Shown here: positions 24,184 through 37,779 of the stretch, in pieces
Layout of the letters: each line of letters begins with the position of its first letter
Numbering within the stretch: position 1 is the stretch's first letter
Assembly (NCBI GenBank): GCA_963681505.1
Contig: OY811982.1
Location: 6,959,261 to 7,023,260 of the forward strand
Length of the DNA stretch: 64,000 nt
DNA from: Eunapius fragilis
Taxonomy: Eukaryota; Porifera; Demospongiae; Spongillida; Spongillidae
Reading direction: 5' to 3'
Made by a program: the position numbers and the translations under genes
The notes under the pieces: model-generated
The model's database searches: none
The model's input: the letters and a program-made list of their open reading frames with translations, nothing else
What the model was told of the DNA's origin: nothing

Positions 24184-27100
24184 TCTGAAAATGTATGATG
24201 TCCGGCCCGGGTTCTGTTAGAAATGAATGGTCGTTGAGAAAAATGTTCGCACATTTATATATATGTATTACGTGCGTGGTGATTTAATGCCGTATGCATG
24301 CATGCATTCAATTAAAATATGCGGCCTACGCGACAAGGCGAAAACCTGGCCTTGTAGACATGATAACCGCAAGTGTGCATTGCTATGATGTTACGTTGTT
24401 GGGCGGTTTATGGGGACCCAGCCAATGCCATTCGCAATGGCATACTGCCAAAGCTGTATAGCTACACATACTGAGGCTGCATGAAAATCGAGGGGATTCG
24501 TCAATCCGTGGCATTAGATTTTCCTGCTGTTTGTTGCATAGATGTATGTTTATTATACATCGTGCATTAGTTTTGACAGTCGATAAACAGATCCGTTGTG
24601 TGATTACAGGTTGAAGTGGGTATAACGTTAACTGTTGAAAGCCTTTCCGGTTTAATTTCCTTGTCCACGCATACACCGAGGTATATAATGTTAAATTTTT
24701 CGCGTGCCTCAACTGAGCAGTGTAATTGGAGCGTAATTAGAGGAGGTGATTGCCGCGAACTTCATATGTATCGGCATTGCATATATGCACGTATACATGC
24801 AAGGCAAATAAATATCATGCAACACAATATCCGATATTCTTGCCAAAGGTGTGCTACTTCACACGGCGCCCATAGCGAAGTGCATCAAAAATTGCGTTTT
24901 TCATGCACTGTGACGTGAGGGCATATATATGAGGGATCCTCACCGTGGGGTATTGGAATTCATGAACATCAAACAGTCTTATTTGGGAATTAATAACCAG
25001 TCAAGTAGTTGGGTCAGCGCACACGTAAAGTGAAATATCGTTCTTTATCCTACCCCGTCCCCAATCTCCACATGTAACTAATCTCGGTCCACCCACCCTA
25101 TCCTCTCCACCTTACAGCAGATAGCAGAATTGTTCTGATAGCACTTTGTTCATAAGTCATATAATAAACACCTGACAGTAACAAAATATATTACATCCGG
25201 TGGAGTATTACATGAACACAGCAATTCGATTGGTTCTATCAACTTTCTGGCATGAAGCAGATAAAACTGGTCCGGTGTATATCTGATAATACGTTTGGGA
25301 ACGAGACTAGGCCTAACATAACTGATTTTGGCACATTTAGCTCTAGTCCTTTGTTGAAAGGCATGTTATATGCGTGTGTGTGCTTGTGTGTGTGTACGTG
25401 TGTGTGTGTGTGTGTGTGTGTGTGTTAGTTGGTTGGATAACATAAAATTATAATTCAGCACTGGCTTAGTTTTTTTTCTGTACATGGATCAACAGAATTA
25501 TCCAAAGACAATAATAGCAGTGGAAAAGGTAGCCAAGTGTATCCACAGATCACATAGATGTGCCAGAATGTGGAGGTTTAAGGAGAAGGCATGCTTCCAT
25601 GTTCCTGCCAAATCTAATGTTTGCATTATTCATCTACAGTCGTGTTTTTCAAGCTCTCAAATTATGATATTCTAGGTCCTCTACAACTTCTTTTTGTCCT
25701 TCCATTAAGTTACAAAAGCCTGAAATTTAGTGATGCATTTATATATATTTATAATATATGCTTTGATGCTAAAATTCATTGTGTTAGGTTCCCTTTCGCT
25801 TCAATTATTGTATTTTATATCATGGCAATTAATAAGCATAATAATGCACATGTGACTACTTTAAGATTAGTATTATAGCAATACCAACATGAAGATTCAT
25901 ATATTTATGTATGTACATGGTTAGTCCTTATCAGTGCACATCGCCTGCATGCATGGCTTGCAATATGCCTCTAGTAAAAAGAACTTTCTTATCCATGAAG
26001 AGGTGCACAATAATAGCCCATCGACAAGGAAATGTCTTGCATGCAGACTACTTTAGCCTGATGTAGTAAAATAATGCAAACATTGAATTTGGCTGCAACA
26101 TGGACGCCACCTTAATCTCCACTGGGCTCCATGCATGGCTATTCAATCAGTGAATATTCTTGACTAGCTTGTAACAACCAAACATTCATGGTGACAGGGA
26201 TATACTTGACCTATCAGCAACATAGAGAGACCCTGCATCACATAAATTGTTTTGTATCAGCCCATATTCAGTATGTAATTTTTGCCACATTGGGCTAGGA
26301 GAGCCTTTGAAAGTATCGAATTGGGCCTCTGCCTCATTTCCCCATGCAGCAATCATCAAAACGCAGTAGCTGAAACAGAAGAAATGCAGCTATGTGATGC
26401 AGCAGATACAAAGAAGCACTTATCTCATTTGAGCTCATCACCATAGTCATACCCCATTACAACGCTATGAGGCCGATACACAGTGTGCATTCTTGCAACG
26501 ATAATACACAGGAGCTGAACATCAAGTTCTGTTATAAAGGTTATATTCATTTTCATAGTAACTATCAACACATATATTCATGAAAGTTTCGGATTTGTCT
26601 GTAGTGGCATGACTGCCCAGAGACCTGTTGATGGGCATACACAGGAGTCCAGGTTAAAGTGGGTAATAATATGACCCCCACAACCACAGCAAGTCTTGCC
26701 CGGCTGACATCTTACTATTTAAACAGTACCCCAGCTGTCAACAGACCACATTGGCATCATATACTGGTAGGTTTAGAGCCCACAGTTCCCCACTAGTACC
26801 TTGAGCTGCTGTAGGTTCCCCAAGCAAGCAACTGAATCCTCTCATGTAGCTGACTATAGCATGCACATAAAAAGGCGACACTTACTGTTACTTTACTATC
26901 CATCGTACACTTTGCCTTATATCAGAGGTGTGCTTGTTTTCGTATGCATATATAACAATTATGCGTATCTCTATCTTTATAATTATATTATCTCTCTCTC
27001 TCGATCACTCGCATCAATTATCATGTTTAGTGTCCTAATAAGTCATTCTGGGGGTACATTTGTACATTAAGCAAATTTAAAGACTTTTTTTTTATATGGA

Positions 27101-28202
27101 CCTACATGTATAGTTACATGTACCTAACACGCACATCTGGAGACAGTTGCACTGCTCTTAATCTGAAATCTTCCACTGTCCGTACTTTAGTATGGTGATC
27201 CTTAATGTGAACGATTTTCAAGTTGTAAGATTTAAAAGCATGTCCAAAGATTAGAATTCAACTGTACGGATACATGTAATTATTATCTGTTTTACTTAAA
27301 AGTATATGAGCATTATTCTGCATGGGGACTTGTCCACGCTTACCTACCATGCATGCATGGACATCGCTGTAGCATTTATACCATGGGGCAATTAGGAAGG
27401 GAAGATACTGCAAGTCTGAGGAGAAAATAGTATTCAATGGTACATGGAGAATGTAGCACCACACCAATATAAAAATTTGTGCAGGATGCATTGTTGATCC
27501 TGTGCAGGCGCGCAGCCAGTCATCTCATTCCGAATATTACTGCTGCATAGTATAAATAGCATAGTGCATGTAACAACTAAAAGGATTATAGAATCATTTT
27601 GTAAACATAGGGCAAATATCTAGGAAGCTTAAAACAGAGGATGATAAGCTGCAGGAGAAATTGAATAGATCAGAGGTCACGTTAAGCAGCATGCATACAT
27701 GTATATCAGCTGCATGCGCACGTACTAATTCCTCGGGTCCTTTGCTACTGTTGCTACATGTAAATCTGCCTTATTGCAAATAGACATTAAAACAGCCGTT
27801 GCAGCGATTGCTGTAGGGTTGTTCGGTTTTTAAATAAGGGATATAGTACAATTTTTATCTAATGACCGTTGCAGACGGCCCTACACAGGAAAAAATTCAT
27901 TGCATGATTGAACATTAAAATCAGACGCATACTTCACAGTTCAATCACACTACATGTATGAGTTCAAAATTTAATTTTTCCCCCTAGTATTATTTAAAAC
28001 TAATGTATATGGCGGGGGTTTAAACAGTAAACACGCTAAGACCCTGCCCGTGGTTACCTGTTTCCGCATTAAAACTGTTTTGGTGCGCTCTACCTGGGAA
28101 TAACAACGACCCACATTTGCAAAATCATCTCTAACGTATTACGTAGGCCTACCGGAGTAAACCAAAGAGATCACAGCGTAGTCTGTGGACTGTAACTGAG
28201 TT
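24184..28202. other. Intergenic stretch between receptor B and the palmitoyltransferase
   Basis: No gene is supported in these 4 kb. A (GT)n tract occupies 25371-25426. Short frames on both strands lack motifs or matching splice signals. Confidence 0.6.
25371..25426. repeat. (GT)n microsatellite
   Basis: An imperfect dinucleotide tract, purest over its last 30 bases. Confidence 0.9.
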
Positions 28203-31200
28203 ATGGCTATGCTTCCATTATCACAAAGGTTGTACGACGAGGTTTGGGCGCCCAAACCAGACCTGCATACGGTGCGAGAGATTATTAAAAGGGACCCAGC
28301 CGTCCTCAACGCAGTCTGCGCGCAGAATGGGCTCACCCCGCTGCACGTTGCAGCCAGAAGAGCTCACGTGGGCCTGGTTCGTCTGCTCGTGTCCGAAGGA
28401 GCCGATCTGGAAGCGAGAACCGCTAACGGAGAGACGGTCCTGATTGTGGCGTGTCAGGTGAGGTGTATGGAGACATAACGCATACGGTGGGGAGGAGTCC
28501 GGAAGGGGGGGGGGGGGGGGGGGGGGGGGAGGAGGTGGTATTAGGTTAACGCATGTCTTTGTCACAGCGCCGTATCTACTTCACCCTTGCAGAGAGATAC
28601 ATGTAATGTTTATTCTCTCTTTTGTGGGGAGGGGTGGGGGGGGGGGGGGGGGGGGATTTCATCGTTGTTTATATGATCACTGGATTTATAAATCTAATTG
28701 CCCAACAACAAATATGTACAAATATGAATTTTTGGATATATAATGGCAAGAACTTTATTTCAGCCCAATCACTAGCATCATCCTGTATGATCCAGTTAGT
28801 CCCCAGAAGATGTGAAAAACAAAAGCACTTTTTACTAATCCAGAAACTACATGTACATGTAGTGGCAGTTTGGAAAAAGAACACTCACAGTTTCCTACAC
28901 GAGAACATGTCATGTGCTAGTTGCAGTATGGCTTTCCTCCTACCACAATTGTCAGGTTGCTTTGTTTGCCTCAGCGCTGTGAACACAAAGCCTTGAAACA
29001 ATTTCAGCATTCCCCAAATCCATGTAACTCTTTGTCCACAACCTTGTATGGTGTTTGTTAGTATGGCTGTAATGAAAATAACCACCATATGCCCCCCCCC
29101 CCCCCCCCCCCATCAACCCACCCTTGGCCTGCCCCCCTCTTTCTAAGTCCAGCAGCACACTGCTCTCCCTTGGCAGCATTGCTGGTTCCTTTCTTAAGAG
29201 CCAGCTGCCTTATAAGGAAGTTCTAATTACTGCCTCCTGAAGGAAATAGTGAGGGCACTGTGCCATACGTACAGTACTACTCCCCTGAGCATGAGTTGTG
29301 TGTTACACTATGGCTTTCACTTTCACTTTCATTCAAGCACAGTGAGACATGGCTTGCACACCCAAACTAAATATTACATGTACCATGTACATATTCCATC
29401 TTGACCATCCGCACAACATGTGCACACACACATGCACACACATGCACACACACACACACACACACATGCACACACACAGGGAGGCAGCCTTTACACAGTA
29501 CATGCTGTAGTGGAGTGTGGAGGGAACACTGGTGCTACGGATGGTGTTGGCAGAGGTGCCGTCCACCACGCCGCCATTATTGGAGCTGCGTAAGTGGAGG
29601 GTTGGCGGGAGGAGTGGGGAGGAGGGAGGGGTGGGGGGGGAGAAGAGAAAGGAGAAGAATGGGGAGGAGGAGAAAAAAAAGAGGAGTGGGAGGAGGGTGC
29701 AGGGTGCCATACAATACTTGGACATGGAGGGAGGGGGGAACGTTGATAAAGAGGGTTACAGGGAGCATCAGAGGGAGGGGTTAAGCCGAGCGTGCTGATG
29801 TAACTGTGTTTTTTTTTCTCCTGATACTTCAGGCATGTCTTGCACTACCTCTCGTCTGCGAGCAGTCTGCCCTGCAACGTGGCTGACAGGGAGTAAGTGT
29901 TTAGGACGTGTGCTAGTGCACGTCCTACCAATACTGTCCTACTTGAACCTATACAAAAATATTCTCTTTTGGAAGGGGGAGGAGGTACATGTAGTTGCCT
30001 TGGTACTATTTCAATAAAACATGCTCAGAATGCTTGTATCAATGATGTGGTAATAGTGGCTACATGTATGTTGTTTTATTCTGACAAATACCAATGCACA
30101 TGGTACTTAAAGTTTACAATATTTTTTCCTGTTTAAGCTGAAACATTGTATGCGTATTTGTGCTTATGAAATGTAGTGTTTTTAGTTTGTTTTAACTTAA
30201 GCATTTGTGCATTGCTTTTGGTATGACCAGTTCTGTATGTCCCCGTTGCTTCGTTTCTGGCCCCTCCCACTAAGTGGCTACACCCCCCTCCACCTTGCGG
30301 TTATGAACAGACATGTCGATACTGTGGCCTATCTGTTGAGACACAATGTGAGTGTACAGTATGTGTGTGCTCTGTATGTGTGTGTGGGGTTGTTTCATGT
30401 GTGTGTAAGTGTGAGTGTATGTGTGTGGGGTGTTTCATGTGTGGTATGTGTGTGGGGTGTTTCATGTGTGTGTAAGTGTGAGTGTATGTGTGTGTGGTGT
30501 TTGGTGTGTTTTAGTGTGAGTGGATATCTGCGTAGGAGTATATGTGGATGCATGTTGCCAATTTCTCCATTTAACGCTCACCACCACAGCGCTCTGATGT
30601 GTTGCGCAGTACAAACCAGGGACTGACGTGTCTGCACATGGCAGCCATTGGTGGGAGTTCGTAAGTGCCATCATCACAACAGTACCCTCACCATCTCTAC
30701 CTCCCCCTCCCAATCACACCACCTCATACCATCTTCATCCTCCCCACTTGCCATCTCCACCATCCCATTAAACCATTACCACCTCCACCATCACTTACAC
30801 CATGTAAAGATGCTTTTTTACATGAAAATCATGAAAATCACCTCACCATCACCTCCACCTCACCCCCGCCTCACCATCACCTCTACCACCTCACCATCAC
30901 CTCCTCCACCTCACCATCACCTCCTCCACCTCACCGCCACCTCCACCTCACTATCACCTCCTCCACCTCACCATCTCCTACACCTCACCATCACCTCCTC
31001 CACCTCACCATCACCTCCACCTCACCATCACCTCCTCCACCTCACCATCACCTCCACCTCACCATCACCTCCACCTCACCATCACCTCCACCTCACCATC
31101 ACCTCCACCTCACCATCACCTCCTCCACCTCACCATCACCTCCTCCACCTCACCATCACCTCCTCCACGTCACCATCACCTCCTCCACCTCACCATCACC

Positions 31201-34200
31201 TCCTCCACCTCACCATCACCTCCTCCACCTCACCATCACCTCCTCCACCTCACCATCACCTCCTCCACCTCACCATCACCTCCTCCACCTCACCATCACC
31301 TCCTCCACCTCACCATCACCTCCTCCACCTCACCATCACCTCCTCCACCTCACCATCACCTCCACCTCACCATCACCTCCTCCACCTCACCATCACCTCC
31401 ACCTCACCATCTCCTACACCTCCACCTCACCATCACATCCACCTCACCATCACATCCACCTCACCATCACCTCCTCCACCTCACCATCACCTCCACCTCA
31501 CCATCACCTCCTCCACCTCACCATCACCTCCACCTCACCATCACCTCCTCCACCTCACCATCACTTCCACCTCACCATCACCTCCTCCACCTCACCATCA
31601 CCTCCTCCACCTCACCATCACCTCCTCCACCTCACCATCACCTCCTCCACCTCACCATCACCTCCTCCACCTCACCATCACCTCCTCCACCTCACCATCA
31701 CCTCCACCTCACCATCACCTCCTCCACCTCACCATCACCTCCACCTCACCATCACCTCCTCCACCTCACCATCTCCTACACCTCACCATCACCTCCTCCA
31801 CCTCACCATCACCTCCTCCACCTCACCATCACCTCCTCCACCTCTCCATCTCCTACACCTCACCACCACCTCCTCCACCTCACCATCACCTCCTCCACCT
31901 CACCGTCACCTCCTCCACCTCACCAGGGTTCTCTGCTGGATGCTGCTGACCAGGGGAGCCATCCCTCTTCTTGCTGCCAGGGACACCCATGGCCACACCC
32001 CTCTGGATTCTGCCATGTTAGGTGCCACCCCAAGGTTAGCCCATCATATGTGGGCATGGTTGTGGAGGGTGAGGGAGAGGAGTGACTGGGGATGAGGGAT
32101 AGGGTGACTGGTGGTGAGGGAGAGGAGTGACTGGAGGGTGAGGGAGAAGAGGGCTGGTTGTGAGAGAGAGGGGTGACTGTGGAGGGTGAGGGAGAAGAGG
32201 GCTGGTTGAGAGGGAGAGGGGTGACTGGAGGGTGAGGGAGAGGAGTGACTGGTTGTGAGGGAGAGGAGTAACTGGTGGTGAGGGAGAGGAGTGACTGGGG
32301 GTGAGGGAGAGGAGTGACTGGTTGTGAGGGAGAGGAGTGACTGGGGGTGAGGGAGAGGAGTGACTGGAGGGTGAGGGAGAGGAGTGACTGGAGGGTAAGG
32401 GAGAGGAGTGACTGGGAGTACTGAATAGTGTGGAGTGTTTACATATGTTTGTAAGTATTTGTAATGCTGGAAGAACAAGAATAGTCTGAAACTATGATGT
32501 ATTGTATTTCTTATTATTCTTATTTCTTAAATTGAACTGACATCATATTGGTTTTCTACAGTGGTCTGTGGTATGGCTATTGTCATGTTGGCTTTGTGTT
32601 GTTATTAAATTAAACATTATTGACAATCACCTACTTCTGATCGTCCCATCCATCCTCCCCTCCCTTCTCTTCCCCTCCCTTCTCCTCCTCCCCTCCCTTC
32701 TCTTCCACCCCCTCCCTTCTCCTCCACCCCCTCCCTTCTCCTCCACCCCCTCCCTTCTCCTCCGCTCCCTCCGTTCCCCTTCTCTCCCTCCCTCCCTCTT
32801 TGCCACATCCCTCTCGATCCCCTCCTTCAACAGGCATCGCGATGTAACCAAGCTTCTCAGAAGGGCCAGTCCTAACTACCTCCGCTGGTCTCCGTGGTTT
32901 TCCTGGCTCCTCCACTTCCTGCTTCCAGGCTCCTCCCTCCTTGCGGCCATGCTCTTGTTCTGTCACCTCTACGCTCCAATCGGCTTTGTGCTGGCTCTGG
33001 TCATTGCATACTTTGGCTTCTTTGGACCCATGGCCGCCCACAGGATCAGCCATGACTCCAACTGGCCAAGCCCCGCCCTCTTTGGGGCCTGCATATCTGG
33101 AGTCACCCATACACTGGTGTGCTTCCTTGCTGTGGTCTATCCTCATATCCTTCAGGCATCATTATTCATCTATTTAGCAAGTGCACAAATGGATGTCAGC
33201 ATTCCCCTCCCCTACTCTCATCCATACATGGCCTGATCCTCTCATCCATACATGGCCTGCTCCTCTCTTCCATACATGGCCTGATCCTCTCATCCATACA
33301 TGGCCTCTTCCATACATGGCCTGCTCCTCTCTTCCATACATGGCCTCTTCCATACATGGACTTCCAATGCACAGACATTTGCAATGTGTGCAGGTGTTAA
33401 ACATACATGTACCAGCATATTGGTATACTCCATATGTACATGTAGTATGTAATTTATATGCATGTGGTTCAATACCTGCCATAAATAACATGCAAATGTA
33501 GATGACAACTCTTTGCCTTAACCTGATCAAGCATGGACAATGGGACCAGTTGGCTTGTGGTCACTTCCATCACCATGGTGGGGATGCTTGTTGCACTTTG
33601 GTAAGTGTGGGTGTGGCAGTGGGGGGTAATCAACACTGGGTGTGGCCATGCTCTGTAGATTTTCGTAGTGGGGTTGGCCTTTCTTTTGTTGGTAGCATTA
33701 GGTGTGCACAGTCAGTTGAGATGTGTGCACATGTGATGGTGGATGTCCTACAGGAGCATTCCGTTAAAAATTATTTGGGTGACAATAACTGAGAGGAATT
33801 TAATCAAGGTGATGTGGATAGTTAGTGAAGGTGATGTAGATGTATGTGGTAGGTCCAACATGTTTGATATGGCTATACGTGTGGCTCCTTCTGTGAAAGG
33901 TATCTGGTATGTGTGTACATTTGTGTGGGTGTGGGTGGTGATAATTGTTGCATTCCCATTTCATCCTGCCAGCAAACTTAAGTTGTCTGATCCAGGAGTA
34001 GAAAGGATGGACAAGCAGGAGCCAGATGGCACTCCCATGGTGGGTGGATGGGAAGTACTGTTCATGTAGGATTCACCTCTCTCCCTTCCTCTCTCTCCCC
34101 TCCCTTCCTCTTCCTCCCCTCCCTTCCTCTCTCTCCCCTCCCTTCCTCTTCCTCCCCTCCCTTCTCACTCCCAATTCTCTTCCTCACCCTCCCCTCCCCC

Positions 34201-36704
34201 CTCTTCCCTCCCCTCCTCCTCCTCCTCCCCATACCTTCCTTTCCTTAGAGCATTGTGACTGTTGCCAAGCAGGAGAGAAGCCAACTAACAGCCAGAGCAG
34301 AATGTAGCTTCTGTGTACATTGTGAGGTGAGGCTGTGTGGGTGTACGTGTAGGTGTATGTGTGGGTGTACATGAACATGAGAGTGTGTTTATGTTTGGGT
34401 ACGGGTGTAAGTGTAGATGTACATGTACATGTACATGTACATTTATGTGTAGATTGTAAGTTTGGATCCTAATTCCCAAGTGACACACCTCCCTCTCCTT
34501 CCCACTCAAAATAATGTTTGTTGCCGCTTGATGTAATCATTAACCGCACAGTAGTCACCATGGTCACCATGGTCACCATGGTTTTCTCCATGGCAGTTCC
34601 AAACTCTCAAGTCATCCCTTGCTTGGCTTCTCCCTGCAGATTGTTGTAGGTGACAGGACGAAACACTGCAAACTGTGTGAGAAGTGCATTGGCAGATTTG
34701 ACCACCACTGTATGTGGTTGATGCAGTGTGTGGGCTCCAGAAATCATAGGTTAGGGCCAAGCCGTCAGAGGATGGAAGGGGGGGAGGGGGGTGGGGGGGG
34801 TGGATCATCGTAATGAACCACTGCTCTCTAACATGGTGTGTCCATTGCTCCCCTCATACTGCAGGCTGTTTGTCCTTTTTATCGTAACTCTTGTTGTCGC
34901 AAACTTTATGTTTTTCGGAGCAGCCTTGTCATGTATGTTACCGCCAAGTTGGGCTTAAGGTGGTACCTTTGCAGTATCCGATATCTGTGTACATGTGTGT
35001 ATTTGTGCTATACATGTGTTAATGGATTCATTCCTTTTCCTTTGCCATCTCCTCCCCATCCCTTCCTTATACTTGTATCCTTCTGTATCCTCTTCCCCAT
35101 CCTCTTTTATATCCTCCTACTCTTCCCCTCCCATCTCCTCCTCCCCATCCCTTCTCTATACTCTTCACCATCGCCATCCTTTGTTGCCGTATGTGCATGC
35201 TTTACACATTTGTAACCCCTCTCTACTTAAGAGGCCACACCCATATTCATAACACCAGACATTGGGTTTACTACTAGGCAGAGTTTCATATGCAGTTCGC
35301 AGTCTTTCAATTGTGCACTCATGATCTTTGTACAGGTTTGTCTTCAGTATACAATTCCTCTGACCCTCTGAAAATCTTATATGTAAGTTATAAGCAGTTG
35401 ACTGTAAATTTGTAGAATCCTTAATGTCCAATACACACCCAAACCCTCACTGTACACACCCAAACCCTCACTGTACACACCCAAACCCTCATAGTATACA
35501 TCCACACCCTCACAGTACACACCCACACCATCACAGTACACACCCACACCCTCATAGTATGCATCCACACCCTCACAGCCCACATCCACATCCCCACAGT
35601 TGATTCAATGATCGCCGGTTTAGTAGATTCCGTTCATTCTGGTACCCTGGTTGCATGATATGCATGTATGTTGGTATTTAAACACAAACACACACAACAC
35701 AGAACACACACATGCACACACAACACATAACATACGTGCACACACAACACAGAACACACACATACACACACAACACATAACATACGTGCACACACAACAC
35801 AGAACACACACGTGCACACACACTGTACTGTACATTCTATTCTCCATGCCACTGTGTACACCATTGCTGCTAAAAGCATGTGTCCTTTATCACTGTCATT
35901 TCACCTGTCCTCTCTTCTTTCGTCATATTGGAACAGGATGCTGTGAAGGGTGAACACTGGATTCTGTTTTTGTTGTTCTGCAATTTGTGCACAGGAGTGT
36001 ACGGAATTTTGGTAAGAGAACTTACATCAATGCATCCAAACAAATCACTCCCTTTTGACCGATGGCTTCACATTATTTAAATAACAAAAGTTAATATACA
36101 CTGTACATGTATGCAGAGGGAACAAGTATCTTGATGTGGTTACGTGTAGGAGTAAAGTGAAAGTTACATAACCTCTTACATGTACATGTACTCGTATCCT
36201 TGTGTACATGGTTAACATCAGATTGATATAAGTAAAGTACACACACATATTACATGTAGGCATAGCATTGCATCTGTGTGGACAAAGATAAGGTCACATA
36301 CATTTATACAGTACATGTAGATACATGTTGAACAACCGTAGTTGTTGGTTCCTCCTTGCCGAACCCTGTGTATGTGTATGTGATTTGTTCCTTCTCCTCA
36401 TATTATGTAGAATATCGTGCAACAGCTGCTAAACATATCTGCTAGGGAAACCACATATTTTGATTCCACTGGTGCTGCTGCATACAACATACAAAGGTAT
36501 TTATGTGTGTGTGTGTGTGTGCGTGCGTGTGTTTGTGTGTACATTTACATGTGTACCAACAATTTCTCTCCACATTTGCTGCTTAGGAATAGAGAAAGGC
36601 TGTCACTGATCCAAAGGGGCAGAAATATCCTTTTGTTCTTTACAAACTACCCAAAGTGGAGCAGACTGACAGATCCATCTCAGACATGTGTCCGCCATGT
36701 GTAG
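28203..36704 (+). CDS. Ankyrin-repeat DHHC palmitoyltransferase (ZDHHC13/17 or Akr1 type)
   Basis: The enzyme is predicted to S-acylate proteins at Golgi or other membranes, with ankyrin repeats recruiting substrates. Supported exons: 28203-28457, 29480-29589, 29833-29892, 30275-30347, 30590-30660, 31927-32034, 32834 to about 33180, 33532-33600, 33973-34039, 34249-34326, 34640-34749, 34865-34932, 35937-36011, 36411-36496 and 36587-36704 (stop). Phases agree at all junctions except two. The 3' end of exon 7 is unresolved, and a small exon is probably missing between 34932 and 35937. The N-terminal ~250 residues carry ankyrin repeats ([49 protein letters not shown]). Hydrophobic segments follow. 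The cysteine-rich core has [12 protein letters not shown] and [17 protein letters not shown], with spacing fully canonical and the catalytic Cys in DHHC at 34709-34711. The usual Pro after DHHC and Gly-Asn after W-x are replaced. About 550 residues are accounted for; the human homologue has about 630. Confidence 0.88.
28500..29120. repeat. Homopolymer G and C tracts in intron 1 of the palmitoyltransferase
   Basis: G runs of about 24 (28506-28529) and 17 (around 28641-28656) and a C run of about 20 (29093-29112) lie in the first intron. Nothing else is recognised in it. Confidence 0.9.
29418..29477. repeat. (CA)n microsatellite forming the tract before exon 2
   Basis: CACACA repeats run up to the acceptor at 29478-29479, so the intron's 3' end lacks a normal pyrimidine tract. 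Confidence 0.85.
30836..31926. repeat. 20/17-bp minisatellite filling intron 5 to the splice acceptor
   Basis: Units CACCATCACCTCCTCCACCT (20 bp) and CACCATCACCTCCACCT (17 bp) alternate irregularly for about 1.09 kb. The array ends in CCTCACCAG, whose AG is the acceptor for exon 6 at 31927. No AG occurs between 30809 and 31925. The long His/Pro/Ser/Thr frames over it are repeat artefacts. Confidence 0.95.
32059..32412. repeat. GGTGAGGGAGAGGAGTGACT minisatellite in intron 6
   Basis: About 15 imperfect units of roughly 19-25 bp start some 25 bases after the exon 6 donor at 32035. Nine units contain GGTGAGGG and one contains GGTAAGGG, each resembling a 5' splice site. The true donor reads AAG then GTTAGC. 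Confidence 0.9.
33224..33362. repeat. CCATACATGGCCT minisatellite in intron 7
   Basis: Seven units of 15-26 bp share CATCCATACATGGCCT or CTTCCATACATGGCCT. Confidence 0.9.
34072..34240. repeat. CT-rich tract in intron 9
   Basis: Degenerate CTCCCCTCCCTTCCTCTT repeats form the pyrimidine region ahead of exon 10. Confidence 0.85.
35436..35825. repeat. Two minisatellites in intron 12
   Basis: Bases 35436-35595 hold about eight units of ACACACCCAAACCCTCACTGT and variants. Bases 35680-35825 hold ACACACAACACAGAACACAC-type repeats, with one 58-bp block present twice. Confidence 0.85.
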
Positions 36705-37779
36705 CCCATGCAGTCATCTTTGGAGCCCTCTGTTTTCACATATCCTTCTTGTGGATCTCATAACATGTGATATTTATACATGTGGGACATTTACGTGCTA
36801 TTTAAAAGAACACACTATGCTGTTGCTTGCTGCATATGGGAGGGGTCATGCAAGCACAACTGAAATGGAGAAGTGATTTGGTAAAACGTATATGCATCAT
36901 GAGCAGTGTTTGCATGAATGCAGGTTTTCTTATTCATGCTCATGTTGGTAGCACTAACACGCTGAGAGTCAGTTGAATTAAATCACCGCAGAGTTGGTGT
37001 GCCAACAATAGAAAAGTGTACCGCCTACCAAGCACATATCACATGGCCGTAACCCACATTGCCTGCCATCAATAATGATGGAAGCATACCGCCGGCATAA
37101 ACCGTTAACCCTTAACGAGCAGGCACTGTATGTCCAATCAATATTTGTAAGAATTGAAGATTTAAAAAATGCAGGCCTGGCTTTAATTTTTTGCGAGGTA
37201 GAAAATAGAACAAACCTGATATAGTACATTAATTTTGTATAACTTGCGGTGTTTATACTGCATGTATATGTGACTGAGGAACGTATTCGATTGATGAAAA
37301 ACAGTACAAACAAACACATGGGGTTGGTTGGACAAACCAAAAGGTTGTCTTTTTAACTGCACACGCAACATATGGTTGCGGGTTGACTCACTCAGCATGC
37401 GCCTGTGCAAGTCTCGTTCCCAGACTTAGGTTTCCAACACGCTATGTGAAAAGTCAGTCCTAGATTTTGGAGAACCAATCAAATTGCTGCCCGCAGTGAC
37501 GTCACGGTCGCTACTTAATTATGATGTAATTGCGTTACATAGCTTACACAGCCAATCGTTACCGATATTGGCTCAATGATGATAAACACAAAAACCTTGG
37601 TACAATAATGATATGAAATATGACCCAATACTGATATAATATCCATATTGGATCAATGTTGACATAGTAACTTGGAACAGGTTGATAACATCCTGGAGCA
37701 GTATTTGAATATCATTTGTACATCAACCATGATATCAATATTGCTTCAATAATGACACCTCATCACTAATAGCGCGGGA
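36705..37779. other. Intergenic stretch between the palmitoyltransferase and the DIRS element
   Basis: No gene is supported. Near 37566, 37650 and 37737 a short motif, ATATTGG-x-TCAATGATGA and variants, recurs about every 85 bases. Confidence 0.55.

Noticed and set aside
30648..32095. Open frames of 433 and 476 codons rich in His, Pro, Ser and Thr
   Set aside because: They arise from a stop-free 20/17-bp minisatellite inside a palmitoyltransferase intron; the real exon 6 uses another context with splice signals.
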